Source of the DNA: Palsa-1392 sp036490335
Lineage (GTDB): Bacteria > Verrucomicrobiota > Verrucomicrobiia > Chthoniobacterales > UBA10450
Length of the DNA stretch: 64,000 nucleotides
Assembly (NCBI GenBank): GCA_036490335.1
Contig: DASXEB010000008.1
Coordinates: 1-64,000, forward strand
Direction of reading: 5' to 3'
The notes beneath the pieces were generated by a model that saw only the letters and a program-made list of their open reading frames with translations, did not search any database and had not been told where the DNA came from. Shown in pieces: positions 52,197 through 61,439 of this stretch; the first letter of the stretch is position 1, and each line of letters opens with the position of its first letter. The position numbers were made by a program, and so were the translations under genes.

Positions 52197-53516
52197 CTAA
52201 CGAGTCACCGGTTGATCGTTGCGCACGACTTTGCCGTCTTTCATCACGAAAAAAACGCGCTCCGTCGCGGTGATATCGGCGACCGGATCGCCCGGCATCG
52301 CGATGATGTCGGCGAGCTTTCCTTTTTCGATCGTGCCGAGTTTCGGCCTCACGCCTAACAAATCGGCATCGACCGACGTCGCGCTGATCAAGGCGTCGAT
52401 TGGTTTCATGCCGAGGCCGGTCATCAAGGCAAATTCCTTCGCGTTTTCGCCGTGCGGATAAACGCCCGCATCCGTGCCGAAAGAAATCTTCACGCCGATC
52501 CGCACCGCGTTGCGGAACATCTCCGACCGCGCCTTAAGTGCGGCGAGCGCCTTCGCCTGCACCGCCGACGGATAGCTCGCGAGTTTGCCCTTGATATATT
52601 CGGCGGCGATCAAGGTCGGGGTGAGAAATGTCCCTTTTTGTTTCATGAGCGCGAGCGTGTCCGCTTTCAAAAACGAGCCATGCTCAATCGAATCGACGCC
52701 GGCGTTGATCGCCTCGCGCGCGGCCGTGTCGCCGTGACAATGGACCGCAACTTTTTTGCGAAGGCGATGCGATTCGTCGACGAGCGTCTTCATTTCCTCC
52801 GCCGAAAATTGCGGCACATCGACTTCGTCGGTTAACGACAAAACGCCGCCCGAAACCGCGGCCTTGATGACGTCGGCGCCATTCTTGACTTCGAAACGAA
52901 CCGCCTTCCGAATCTCCTCCGAACCATCCGCGATGCCCTCAGTGTAATTCGGTTCGTGGCCGAAAATTCCCGGCCGAAAACCGTCCGTGTGATCGAAGTG
53001 TCCGCCGGTGGCGCCAATGCCGTTCGTCGCCACGAGCATGCGCGGACCTTCGAAAATTCCCGACGCGATCGCGTTCCGCATCGCGACGTCGATGAAAAAC
53101 CGGCTGCCCACATCGCGCACGCTCGTGAAGCCGGCGCGCAGTGTCGCGCGCGCATGCGGGATCGCGACGTAGGCCAACTCGGGTTGCGTGCGTTCGAGTG
53201 ATTTCAGGCGGAGCTCGTCATAGCTTTCGGAATAATCATCCAGCGTCAGGTGTGTGTGCGCGTCGATGAAACCGGGCGAAAGCGTCGCGTCGCCGAGATC
53301 GATCACCTGCGCGTCGCTCGGGATCGGGACGTTACTGCCGGCGTCGGCGATCGTGTTGCCCCTGATGATGACCACGCCGTTTGTCACGAACGTTTTCGAT
53401 TTGCCGTCGAAGAGCCGCGCCGCCTTCAACGCGATTGTGACCGGCGCGTCAGCCGCGTGTGCGTTCGTTAGGCAGATCAGAGCGCCGATTGCGCCGAGAA
53501 AAAAAGGACGCTTCAT
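52197..53516 (-). CDS. Exported amidohydrolase (imidazolonepropionase/prolidase-like)
   Basis: 439 residues with signal peptide MKRPFFLGAIGALICLTNAH. Metal-dependent hydrolase: LSPGFIDAHTHLTLDD (H87, H89), KNGADVIKAAVSGGVLSLTD (Lys ligand region), VAVHCHGDTAAREAINAGVD, SIEHGSFLKADTLALMKQKG and FGTDAGVYPHGENAKEF (Asp). The family includes Xaa-Pro and other secreted dipeptidases; substrate not determinable. The TAG stop lies in the nonamer (52195), six bases before the fabG start. Confidence 0.86.
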   Translation of the reverse strand: MKRPFFLGAIGALICLTNAHAADAPVTIALKAARLFDGKSKTFVTNGVVIIRGNTIADAGSNVPIPSDAQVIDLGDATLSPGFIDAHTHLTLDDYSESYDELRLKSLERTQPELAYVAIPHARATLRAGFTSVRDVGSRFFIDVAMRNAIASGIFEGPRMLVATNGIGATGGHFDHTDGFRPGIFGHEPNYTEGIADGSEEIRKAVRFEVKNGADVIKAAVSGGVLSLTDEVDVPQFSAEEMKTLVDESHRLRKKVAVHCHGDTAAREAINAGVDSIEHGSFLKADTLALMKQKGTFLTPTLIAAEYIKGKLASYPSAVQAKALAALKARSEMFRNAVRIGVKISFGTDAGVYPHGENAKEFALMTGLGMKPIDALISATSVDADLLGVRPKLGTIEKGKLADIIAMPGDPVADITATERVFFVMKDGKVVRNDQPVTR

Positions 53517-53559
53517 CCCGCGGGTATAGAAATCGGCGTGACGATTTGCAAGCCGCGAG

Positions 53560-54108
53560 TCAGCTCGCGGAAATGCTCAGCTCGGTCGCGTAAGTCGAAC
53601 CCGAGGGAAGGAGCCGGCTCGATTTGAGATGAAAACCCGAAAACGGCACAAGGCCGGCGTCGAACCTGGCGTTGGCGCGAAGAAATGTCTCGAGCGCGGA
53701 GCGCGAAATCCGATCGCAACGCGCGAGCGTGAAGTGCGGATGCCACGGCCTTAAATCCGGTTCGAGACCGGCCGCGAGCGCGGCGTCGGCGATGCGTTTG
53801 TGCAGTTGAAAAAGATGCGGATGCCCGCGGCCAATTCCGAGCCAGAGAATTTTCGGCGAACCTTTTGGCGGGAAAGTTCCCAAATCTTGCAGCGGAAGAA
53901 AAAAATGAGCGAAGCGAATCGCGCCCAGTTTTTCGCGCAGCTTCTCTTCGTTTTCCGGCGCGACGTTGCCGAAAAACGCCAGCGTCAAATGAAGCTGATC
54001 GGCCGCGACCCAGCGCACGTCGCGTAGACGCGGATTCAGCCTAACGAGTGTCTGCGCGATCGGCGGCGGCGGATCGAGACTAACGAAAAGGCGTTTCGCC
54101 GCCGTCAC
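53560..54108 (-). CDS. thpR: RNA 2',3'-cyclic phosphodiesterase ThpR (2H family)
   Basis: 182 residues. Two catalytic HxTx motifs: HLTLAFFGNV (H40, T42) and HPHFTLARCDR (H125, T127). RLFVSLDPPPPIAQTLVRLN is the usual start. The enzyme opens 2',3'-cyclic phosphates and can ligate tRNA halves in vitro. It directly abuts the degP-like gene upstream (one base between), so co-transcription with recG-degP is likely. Confidence 0.9.
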   Translation of the reverse strand: MTAAKRLFVSLDPPPPIAQTLVRLNPRLRDVRWVAADQLHLTLAFFGNVAPENEEKLREKLGAIRFAHFFLPLQDLGTFPPKGSPKILWLGIGRGHPHLFQLHKRIADAALAAGLEPDLRPWHPHFTLARCDRISRSALETFLRANARFDAGLVPFSGFHLKSSRLLPSGSTYATELSISAS

Positions 54109-55638
54109 TCAGCGCGGCTTGATGACGACAAAAGAGCGAACACGTTGCCGGCAAACCGAAAGAACCTGCGCCTGGTTTGGATCGAGATTCGCAATCGCCG
54201 CCTGGAAATCCTGCACCGACTTGATCGGCTCCTCGTTGACCGCTTCGATCACATCGCGAGGCCGCAACTCCGGCGTGTCGTCCCCCACCCGCGTAACGAC
54301 AACGCCGTGGATGTTCGCAGGCACGCCCAGGGTCTGCGCGAGTTCCGGCGTGAGGTCGCGCACGGTGAGCGACGCGAGCGCATTTCCAGAAACGCCGGAC
54401 TGATCGGGCGAATCGGTGTCGGGTTCGTTAGGCGCGGGCGCAGGCTGCCCGGGCTGGTTGGGCGGCAGCGCGCGCGCGAGCTGATAGTTGGCGGGCTGCT
54501 CCCGGATTTTCGCGGAAAGTTCCACGGGCTTGCCATTGCGCGACACTTCGACGTCGATTTTTTTGTCCAGCTCGACCTGCGACACGAGCCGTTGCAGTTC
54601 CGCGATGTTGCGCACCTCATGGCCATCGAACTTCTGAATGACATCGCCGCGCTCCATCTGCGCCTCCGCCGCCGGCGAATCCGGCAGGACCGACGCAACA
54701 ACGACGCCGGAATTTTCCAAGCCTCCAAAAGGTCCGACGTGCGGCGCCGCGGTTTGAATGCCGAGATAACCGCGAATGATCCGGCCTTTCTTCAGCAGAC
54801 TTTCGAGCGCCATGCGCACCGTGTTCGACGGAATCGCGAAACCGATTCCCTGCGAACCGCCGCTGCGCGAAATGATCGCGGTGTTAATGCCGATGACTTC
54901 GCCGCGCAGATTGATCAGCGGTCCGCCGCTGTTGCCGGGATTGATCGCCGCGTCGGTCTGCAAATAATCGCCGAAGCCGTCGATGCGATTCGGGCGGCCT
55001 TTCGAACTGATGATTCCTTCCGTGACCGTCTCTTCGAAGCCAAACGGATTGCCGATCGCGAGGACGAAATCGCCCGCCTGCATCGCGTCGGAATCGCCCA
55101 GCTTGATCGGCTTGATGTTCGGTTCGTCGATCTTCAAAACTGCGAGATCGAGCTGCGCGTCGGAGCCGATGACGCGCGCCGGGCAGACGCGGCCGTCGCT
55201 CAGTTGCACTTGAATTTCATCGACCTGATCGACGACGTGATTGTTCGTGATGATATGCCCTTCCTTCGTCAGAATGACGCCCGAGCCTAACGAATTCTGC
55301 ACCATCGCCTCATCGTCCGGGCCGTTGTACTGACGAAAATTCCCTCGAAAAAAATCGAACGGATCGAGCCCGTACTTGCGCTGAATCCGTTTCGTCGTCT
55401 TCACGCTCACGACCGATGGAATGACCCCGGCGACGAGTTTGCGGCGCTCGTTGCTCAGCGAGGCGAGGCTGGCGACCTCCTTATCCGCGACCGCGGGCGT
55501 GTCGGCGAGGGTATATTTTTCCGGCCGGCCCGACCTCGTTAGGCTGAGACCGCCGTGCTGCAACTGGTAATCGTAAAGCAGCGAAACTCCCGCACTCAAA
55601 AGCAGGACGAGAAGAATGAATTTGAAAAAGTTTTTCAT
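54109..55638 (-). CDS. Periplasmic DegP/DegQ-like serine protease
   Basis: 509 residues from ATG 55638 (MKNFFKFILLVLLLSAGVSL, a signal peptide or anchor); the frame continues upstream inside recG antiframe and is not used. Protease domain with the triad H134 (ITNNHVVDQVD), D164 (AQLDLAVLKID), S237 (NPGNSGGPLINLRG), then two PDZ domains (ENSGVVVASVLPDSPAAEAQ; NIHGVVVTRVGDDTPELRPR) separated by a Pro-rich linker. An envelope quality-control protease. Its start overlaps the recG stop as TGATG, indicating coupling. Confidence 0.92.
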   Translation of the reverse strand: MKNFFKFILLVLLLSAGVSLLYDYQLQHGGLSLTRSGRPEKYTLADTPAVADKEVASLASLSNERRKLVAGVIPSVVSVKTTKRIQRKYGLDPFDFFRGNFRQYNGPDDEAMVQNSLGSGVILTKEGHIITNNHVVDQVDEIQVQLSDGRVCPARVIGSDAQLDLAVLKIDEPNIKPIKLGDSDAMQAGDFVLAIGNPFGFEETVTEGIISSKGRPNRIDGFGDYLQTDAAINPGNSGGPLINLRGEVIGINTAIISRSGGSQGIGFAIPSNTVRMALESLLKKGRIIRGYLGIQTAAPHVGPFGGLENSGVVVASVLPDSPAAEAQMERGDVIQKFDGHEVRNIAELQRLVSQVELDKKIDVEVSRNGKPVELSAKIREQPANYQLARALPPNQPGQPAPAPNEPDTDSPDQSGVSGNALASLTVRDLTPELAQTLGVPANIHGVVVTRVGDDTPELRPRDVIEAVNEEPIKSVQDFQAAIANLDPNQAQVLSVCRQRVRSFVVIKPR

Positions 55639-57641
55639 CAGCTCACATGGGAAAAGTTCTCTTCTTCGACAACAAAATCGCGGAAACGTTGATTTTCCGG
55701 CCGCGCCAAGTCGGGATCGTCGCGCAAAATCTTCTGCGCGACCACGCGCGCTTCCTGCATCAGCTTCGCGTCCGTCCGCAGGTTGCCAAGCTTGAGCGCG
55801 GGCAGGCCGCTTTGCGCCGTCCCGAGCAGATCGCCCGGTCCGCGCAATTCCCAATCCGCTTCCGCGACCGCGAAACCGTTGCTCGTTTTTTCCAGCACCT
55901 GCAATTTCGCGAGCGTTTCCGGCGAGGGATCGGAGCTGAGCAAAATGCAATACGATTTGTGTTCGCCGCGACCAATTCGGCCGCGCAGTTGATGCAGTTG
56001 CGCGAGGCCAAAACGTTCGGCGTTCTCGATCAGCATGACGGTCGCGTTCGGGACATCCACTCCGACTTCGATGACCGTGGTACTGACCAGAGCACTCGTT
56101 AGGCCGCGGCGAAATCGATCCATGATCGCCTGCTTTTCTGGCGCGGGAATGCGGCCGTGGAGCAGCTCGCAAGAGAACGGCCGCAAACGCTCGCGCCATT
56201 TCTCGAATTCCGCGCTCGCTGCTTTCGCATCGAGCTTTTCGCTCTCGTCGATCAGCGGATAAACGATGTAAATCTGTCGCCCGGCCTCGAGCTCACGCCG
56301 TAAAAACGCGAGCACCTCCGGCAGCTTCGATTCGTCGCGCGCTGCGGTCACGATCCGGCCGCGATCGGCCGGCATTTCGTCGATCGTCGCGACGTCGAGA
56401 TCGCCGTAAAGCGTCATCGAAAGCGTGCGCGGAATCGGCGTCGCCGTCATCACGAGAACGTCCGGCGCGGGCTCGAAACTCGTCAGGCGTGCGCGCTGCG
56501 CGACGCCGAACTTGTGCTGCTCATCGATAACCACGAGTCCCGGATTCTCCAGGCCTTCCGGCTCAAACAACAACGCATGCGTTCCGACAAAAATCTGCGG
56601 ATTTGTGAAAAGCGTCGGTCCGTCCGCGCTCCTCGCCCCGGTCCGCAGCGAGATCGCGACGCCTAACGGCTCGAGCCAGCGCCGCAAAACTTCGTAATGT
56701 TGTTCGGCGAGAATTTGCGTCGGCGCCATCAGCGCGGCCTGCGAACCGGATTCAACCGCCAGCAGCATCGCCGCGATCGCGACAACGGTTTTGCCGGAAC
56801 CGACGTCGCCCTGGAGCAAACGATTCATCGGAAGAGGCGAACGCAAATCCCGGCGCAGTTCCTCGAGCACCCGCGCCTGCGCGTTCGTTAGGCTAAACGG
56901 CAGCGCGCGCAGAAAACGCTCGAGCAATTTTCCCTCCGCGTCATTTGCGCGGCCATTGCGCAGGCGCGCGCGCGCGCGACGCAGGCCGATGAGCATCTGC
57001 ATATCGAGAAATTCCTCGCGGACCAGCGCCTCGCGCACCGAGCCTAACGACTCCCAGCTGCGCGGAAAATGCAGCTCGCGAATGATCGCGAGGCCGTCGT
57101 CTTCGCACTCGTCGAGCAACCGGAAAATCAGTCCGCGCAGGACGCGCTGTGACAGGCCCTCAGTCGCCGGATAGATCGGCGCGATCCGGCGGAAGTGAAT
57201 CGAGATTTCCTCGTCGTTCTCGATGATTTCAAACTCCGGATGCTCCATGCAAATCCGTTTGCCACGCAGTCGCGGCTTGCCGAAAACGACGAGACGCTGG
57301 TCGCCAAAAATCATTTTTTGGACGTAATGAACGTTGAACCAACGGCAGACAAGCGGCTGGCTGAGCGCGTGCGCGTCGCTCTGCTCGAGCGTGACCTCGA
57401 AGATTTTTTTCCAGCCGCCGAAACGCTTGATTTGTGTTTTGACGACTTCGCCGCAGAGGCAAATCGGCTGCTCGCTTTCTTCGCTCGGAAAATTCGCGAA
57501 CTCGCGCCGGTCCTCGTGCCGACGCGGATAATGCCGGAGCAAATCTTCGACCGACTCAACCCCGAGCCGCCGCAGTTGCGTCAGCCGCGGTCGCGCGATC
57601 CACTCGATCTCGCCTAACGAGTCGTGAAATTGGTGCGGCAT
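55638..57641 (-). CDS. recG: ATP-dependent DNA helicase RecG
   Basis: 667 residues. Wedge/OB domain at the N-terminus (ICLCGEVVKTQIKRFGGWKK), then Walker A GDVGSGKTVVAIAAM (278-285), VGTHALLFEPEGLENPGLVV, the DEQH box (IDEQHKFGVAQRARL), TATPIPRTLSMTLYGDLDVA, and the helicase C domain with QLHQLRGRIGRGEHKSYCIL. It remodels stalled forks and Holliday junctions. It is downstream of recJ (18-base gap). Nonamers at 56096, 56885, 57042 and 57612. Confidence 0.96.
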   Translation of the reverse strand: MPHQFHDSLGEIEWIARPRLTQLRRLGVESVEDLLRHYPRRHEDRREFANFPSEESEQPICLCGEVVKTQIKRFGGWKKIFEVTLEQSDAHALSQPLVCRWFNVHYVQKMIFGDQRLVVFGKPRLRGKRICMEHPEFEIIENDEEISIHFRRIAPIYPATEGLSQRVLRGLIFRLLDECEDDGLAIIRELHFPRSWESLGSVREALVREEFLDMQMLIGLRRARARLRNGRANDAEGKLLERFLRALPFSLTNAQARVLEELRRDLRSPLPMNRLLQGDVGSGKTVVAIAAMLLAVESGSQAALMAPTQILAEQHYEVLRRWLEPLGVAISLRTGARSADGPTLFTNPQIFVGTHALLFEPEGLENPGLVVIDEQHKFGVAQRARLTSFEPAPDVLVMTATPIPRTLSMTLYGDLDVATIDEMPADRGRIVTAARDESKLPEVLAFLRRELEAGRQIYIVYPLIDESEKLDAKAASAEFEKWRERLRPFSCELLHGRIPAPEKQAIMDRFRRGLTSALVSTTVIEVGVDVPNATVMLIENAERFGLAQLHQLRGRIGRGEHKSYCILLSSDPSPETLAKLQVLEKTSNGFAVAEADWELRGPGDLLGTAQSGLPALKLGNLRTDAKLMQEARVVAQKILRDDPDLARPENQRFRDFVVEEENFSHVS

Positions 57642-57659
57642 CCGTTTCGATTTCCGATC

Positions 57660-59390
57660 TTAAATGTCGGCCGCGGCGCGAATCGCTTCGACCTGTATTT
57701 GCAAACGCATTTCGCCTTCGTACTCGTCCTGGCCGATACGAAAAGCGACGTCCCATGGCGGCTCGGGCAATGGTTCTTCCGCGCCGCCGAAAAAGATCGC
57801 GCGTTGATGGCGCCCGTTTTGCCGCAGGCGCAGGACCAAATGTTTCTCCTTCAAAACCTGCGGCGGAGCGACCAACTGGACGCCACGCGCGAGGAAAAGC
57901 GGCTGCGGATTTCCGTTGCCGAAAGGCTGGAGCAACTCGTGCCAGCGCAGCAAATCCCAGGTCACTTCGCTCAACGGCAACTCGTGATCGAGATGGAGGC
58001 ACGGCTCGAGCAGATCGTCGGTGAGCAATTCTTCGCAGGCCTTTTCAAAGGCACGTGCGAAGGCCGCGAAATTTTCTTCGCGCATCGTTAGGCCGGCAGC
58101 CATTTCGTGTCCGCCAAATTTCTCCAGCCATTCGCTGCAGCGATCGAGCGCCGCGACTAACGATAAGCCGGCGATGCTGCGGCCGCTTCCTTTGCCGAGG
58201 CCGTTTTCGTCGAAGCCGATAACGAAAGTCGGCCGATGATATTTTCGCGCGATCCGCGACGCGACGATGCCGAGAACGCCCAGATGCCAGCCGCGATCGC
58301 CGAGGATGAGGGCAAAACTTGTCTCCAGTTTTTCTGCGGCGACTTTTTCCTCGGCCGCGAGCACAATCTGGCGTTCGAGCGTTTGCCGCTCGCGATTTTG
58401 CGCGTCGAGTTCGGCCGCGATCGTCGCGCTCTCTTCTTCCTCGCGCGAAAGTAGGAGACGCAAAGCTCTCTCCGCCGTCGTTAGGCGACCGGCGGCGTTT
58501 AAGCGCGGACCAAGGCGAAAACCAATGTGCTCGGAATTTATCGGCGGCCGCACGGCGGAAATATCGAGCAGTTTGCTCAAGCCTGACAATCGTCGCCGGG
58601 CGATTTCGCGCGCGCCGTGATGGACGAGGACGCGGTTCTCCGCTTCGAGCGGCACGATGTCGGCGACGGTTCCGAGCGCGACGAGATCAAGGCGACGGCG
58701 AAGGTCGAAATCCGACAGCGACGAAGTTTTGAGGAGCGCGTGACAAAGTTTAAAGACGATGCCGACGCTGCAAAGATAGGCGAACTCGTTAGGCAGATTC
58801 GCCTTCGGATTCACCAGCGCGACGCAGCGCGGCAGTTTCGCTTTCGGCTCGTGATGATCGAGGACAATCACATCGATCCCGCGCCTAACGAGTTCGTCGA
58901 TCTCGGCGCACGACGAAGTTCCGCAGTCCACCGCGACGAGAAGCTGCGGTGAGTGCAACTGGCAACAGCGCTCGATCCCTTCGCTGCTCAGGCCGTAGCC
59001 CTCCTCCATCCGCGACGGCAGAAAAAGCGCGGGCGACCCGCCGTACGCGGAGAGAACTTCGTGCAGCAACGCGAGTGAAGTGAGGCCGTCGACGTCGTAG
59101 TCGCCGTAGAGAACGATCCGTTCGCGATTCGTGAGGGCGCGAAGAATGCGATCGACCGCCGCGCGCATTTGCGGGAGCAGAAACGGGTCGCTCAATCCGC
59201 TCAGGCGCGGGCGCAGGAATGCGGCCGTCTCTTCCTCGGTTGTCAGGCCTTTGCGTCGCAGCAGTTGATCGATGCAAGGCAGATCGCAGAGCTTTTGACC
59301 CGCGATCGTTTCGGCGAGGATCCAGCGCGGCGTGCCTAGACGAGTTGGAGTGGCGAAGGAAGATTCGAGAGGAGAGTTTTTTGGAGGCAT
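57660..59390 (-). CDS. recJ: Single-stranded-DNA exonuclease RecJ
   Basis: 576 residues. DHH phosphoesterase motifs: YGDYDVDGLTSLALLHEVL (95-113; D97, D99, D101 bind Mn2+), VDCGTSSCAEIDELVRRGID and VLDHHEPKAKLPRCVALVNP, then DHHA1 with GGHEMAAGLTMREENFAAF, and a C-terminal OB-like domain. 5'-3' exonuclease for mismatch repair and RecF-type recombination. The start overlaps the mqnA stop by 55 bases. Nonamers at 58085, 58478, 58786 and 58883. Confidence 0.95.
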   Translation of the reverse strand: MPPKNSPLESSFATPTRLGTPRWILAETIAGQKLCDLPCIDQLLRRKGLTTEEETAAFLRPRLSGLSDPFLLPQMRAAVDRILRALTNRERIVLYGDYDVDGLTSLALLHEVLSAYGGSPALFLPSRMEEGYGLSSEGIERCCQLHSPQLLVAVDCGTSSCAEIDELVRRGIDVIVLDHHEPKAKLPRCVALVNPKANLPNEFAYLCSVGIVFKLCHALLKTSSLSDFDLRRRLDLVALGTVADIVPLEAENRVLVHHGAREIARRRLSGLSKLLDISAVRPPINSEHIGFRLGPRLNAAGRLTTAERALRLLLSREEEESATIAAELDAQNRERQTLERQIVLAAEEKVAAEKLETSFALILGDRGWHLGVLGIVASRIARKYHRPTFVIGFDENGLGKGSGRSIAGLSLVAALDRCSEWLEKFGGHEMAAGLTMREENFAAFARAFEKACEELLTDDLLEPCLHLDHELPLSEVTWDLLRWHELLQPFGNGNPQPLFLARGVQLVAPPQVLKEKHLVLRLRQNGRHQRAIFFGGAEEPLPEPPWDVAFRIGQDEYEGEMRLQIQVEAIRAAADI

Positions 59391-60082
59391 AACTCGGCGA
59401 ATTTTTGGAATCCTTTTTTTTCCGCGACTCCAAAAGAGAAGCGCAAACAGTGGCGAAAATAAAACTCGCAGAAATCACGGCGCGCTTCCGGTTGCGCGGA
59501 AATGACGTCATCGAGATTTTGCAGATTCGTTTTGCCTAACGAGCGCAACTTTTCCGCGATCTCGGGCTTGGCCTCGTAATCTGGATGAATGAGCCAAAGC
59601 GCGTAAACGAAAGGAAGTCCGATTTGTTTTTTCCATTCCGCGCCGAGATCGAGAATCCGATAACGCTCGCCCTCTTCTTCGCGGAAACGAATCGCCTGAT
59701 CGCCGATGAAAATCCGGCCGCGCTTTTCGCTGATTTCTCCTTCCTCAATCAATTCGAACTCCTGTTCGCCTAACAAACAGCGAAGCAGATTGACCGACGT
59801 CGCCGACGCCGGATCGGTCACGACTTCGCGCAACTGCTCGACCGGGCCGCGATGCGCGAGAATGACGCTGAAGACCGGCCCATCGGAAGCGATCGCGAGG
59901 CCGTCCACGATCGCGTAAACCGGATTGCGCAAATATTCGAAACTGGAGACGAGCGCGACGTCGAGCTCGCCGGCCGCGAGCGCGCGCGCGAGCGCGGCTG
60001 GACGATCGAAGCGGACGGCGCCCGGCCAGCCGTGAATGAGCGGTTGCGCGTTGAGATACTGGACGCAGCCGAGGCGCAACAC
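59336..60082 (-). CDS. mqnA: Chorismate dehydratase MqnA
   Basis: 248 residues from GTG 60082; the frame is open upstream but overlaps mqnE and does not look like a MqnA start. VLRLGCVQYLNAQPLIHGW, ELDVALVSSFEYLRNPVYAI, GPVFSVILAHRGPVEQLREV and FIGDQAIRFREEEGERYRIL match MqnA, a periplasmic-binding-protein fold that dehydrates chorismate in the futalosine pathway to menaquinone. It follows mqnE, so the pair are co-transcribed. This implies menaquinone is made without the classical Men pathway. Confidence 0.9.
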   Translation of the reverse strand: MLRLGCVQYLNAQPLIHGWPGAVRFDRPAALARALAAGELDVALVSSFEYLRNPVYAIVDGLAIASDGPVFSVILAHRGPVEQLREVVTDPASATSVNLLRCLLGEQEFELIEEGEISEKRGRIFIGDQAIRFREEEGERYRILDLGAEWKKQIGLPFVYALWLIHPDYEAKPEIAEKLRSLGKTNLQNLDDVISAQPEARRDFCEFYFRHCLRFSFGVAEKKGFQKFAELCLQKTLLSNLPSPLQLV

Positions 60083-60083
60083 C

Positions 60084-61235
60084 TCAGGCGCAGATGAGTT
60101 CGTCAGGCGCGTGCCGCGTGTCGTTAGGCAAAGCGACCGCGGCTTTCGGCAGATGATTGTAAAAACTGTCGCGCTGCACCGGTTCGCGGCCGGCCGCGCG
60201 GATGGCGTGCCGCAACGATTCAACGGTTTGCTCCTGCGGGGTGGTCGCGCCAGCCATGTGGAAAATTTTTTCTTCCATGATCGTGCCGTGCAAATCGTCC
60301 ACGCCGAAGCTGAGCGAAATCTGCGCGAGCGGCAGGCCCATGCTCACCCAATAGGCGGTCAGGTGTTCGATGTTGTCGAGATAAATGCGGCTGACGGCGA
60401 GATTGCGCAGTTGCTCGAACGCGGTCGCGGGCTGGATGTGCGCGAGGATGGTCGTCTGCGGCTCGAAGGCAAATGGAACGAAACCGGTGAAGCCGCGCGT
60501 TTCATCCTGGAGCTCGCGCAACTGCCGCAAATGATCGACGCGCTGTTCATCCGTCTCGATGTGGCCGTAAAGCATCGTGCAGGTGCTGCGGCCGCTCATC
60601 TTGTGCCAGGTGCGATGGACTTCGAGCCACTCGGCGGCGTTCTCTTTGCCGCGGCAGATTTCGTCGCGCACTGCCGGATCGAAAATTTCCGCGCCCGCGC
60701 CGGTCAGCGCGTCGAGCCCGGCGGAGCGCAACTGGGCCAGCGTGTCGGCAATCGAAGTTTTGAAAATGCGTTTGGCGAGATGGCGAATTTCGATCGCGGT
60801 GAAAGCTTTGATCTGAAGATCGGGATCGAGCGCGCGCAATTGCCTAACGACTTCGAGATACCAATCCTTGCCTAACGACGGATGCAAGCCGCCAACCATG
60901 TGCACTTCGGTGATGCCGGCGGCGAGCGCCAGACGCACGGTCGCGACGATTTCCTCAATCGACATCTCGAAGGCGTGGGCGTCGCGCTTTTTCGCGGCGA
61001 AAGCGCAGAACTGGCAGGAGAGAACGCAAATGTTCGAGTAGTTGATGTAGCGATTGAGGATGTAGGTCGCGACGTTTCCGTTTTTGCGTTCGCGGACCGT
61101 GTTCGCGAGGACGCCGAGCGCGTTGAGATCGTGCGAACGATAGAGCTGGAGCGCGTCCGCGTCGGAGATGCGAGCGTTCGCTTCGATCTTCTCCGCGATC
61201 TTGCGGAGCGGCGGCGGAATCAGGGCTAATTTCAT
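60084..61235 (-). CDS. mqnE: Aminofutalosine synthase MqnE
   Basis: 383 residues. A radical-SAM enzyme: NRYINYSNICVLSCQFCAF carries the CxxxCxxC cluster ligands C70, C74, C77. GITEVHMVGGLHPSLGKDWY, TAIEIRHLAKRIF and CTMLYGHIETDEQRVDHLRQ are typical of MqnE rather than MqnC. Joins 3-(1-carboxyvinyloxy)benzoate to SAM-derived adenosyl. The following gene mqnA supplies its substrate. Nonamers at 60121, 60842 and 60870. Confidence 0.92.
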   Translation of the reverse strand: MKLALIPPPLRKIAEKIEANARISDADALQLYRSHDLNALGVLANTVRERKNGNVATYILNRYINYSNICVLSCQFCAFAAKKRDAHAFEMSIEEIVATVRLALAAGITEVHMVGGLHPSLGKDWYLEVVRQLRALDPDLQIKAFTAIEIRHLAKRIFKTSIADTLAQLRSAGLDALTGAGAEIFDPAVRDEICRGKENAAEWLEVHRTWHKMSGRSTCTMLYGHIETDEQRVDHLRQLRELQDETRGFTGFVPFAFEPQTTILAHIQPATAFEQLRNLAVSRIYLDNIEHLTAYWVSMGLPLAQISLSFGVDDLHGTIMEEKIFHMAGATTPQEQTVESLRHAIRAAGREPVQRDSFYNHLPKAAVALPNDTRHAPDELICA

Positions 61236-61439
61236 CGCGGACTTTGGCTGGGGAAAAACAAGCGTTTATGATGCACAGCGCCTATTGTTCGCGCAAGCGT
61301 TACCAAGCGGATGCGCGAATGGTCGCGAGCGGGGCGAAAAGCGCGCTTTTCCTTCCCGCCCGGCGTTGCAAAAAATTCAAGGGAGCGAACGCCCCTCGAC
61401 GTCCGCCCCCTCTCAACCCCACAACCTACATTCGTTAGG

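Noticed and set aside
54109..56199. Longer DegP start upstream of 55638
   Set aside because: The extra 187 residues overlap recG and are Arg/Ala-rich; the leader MKNFFKF begins at 55638.
59336..60223. Longer MqnA start at 60223
   Set aside because: The extension overlaps mqnE by over 130 bases and has no similarity to MqnA; GTG 60082 gives the usual start.
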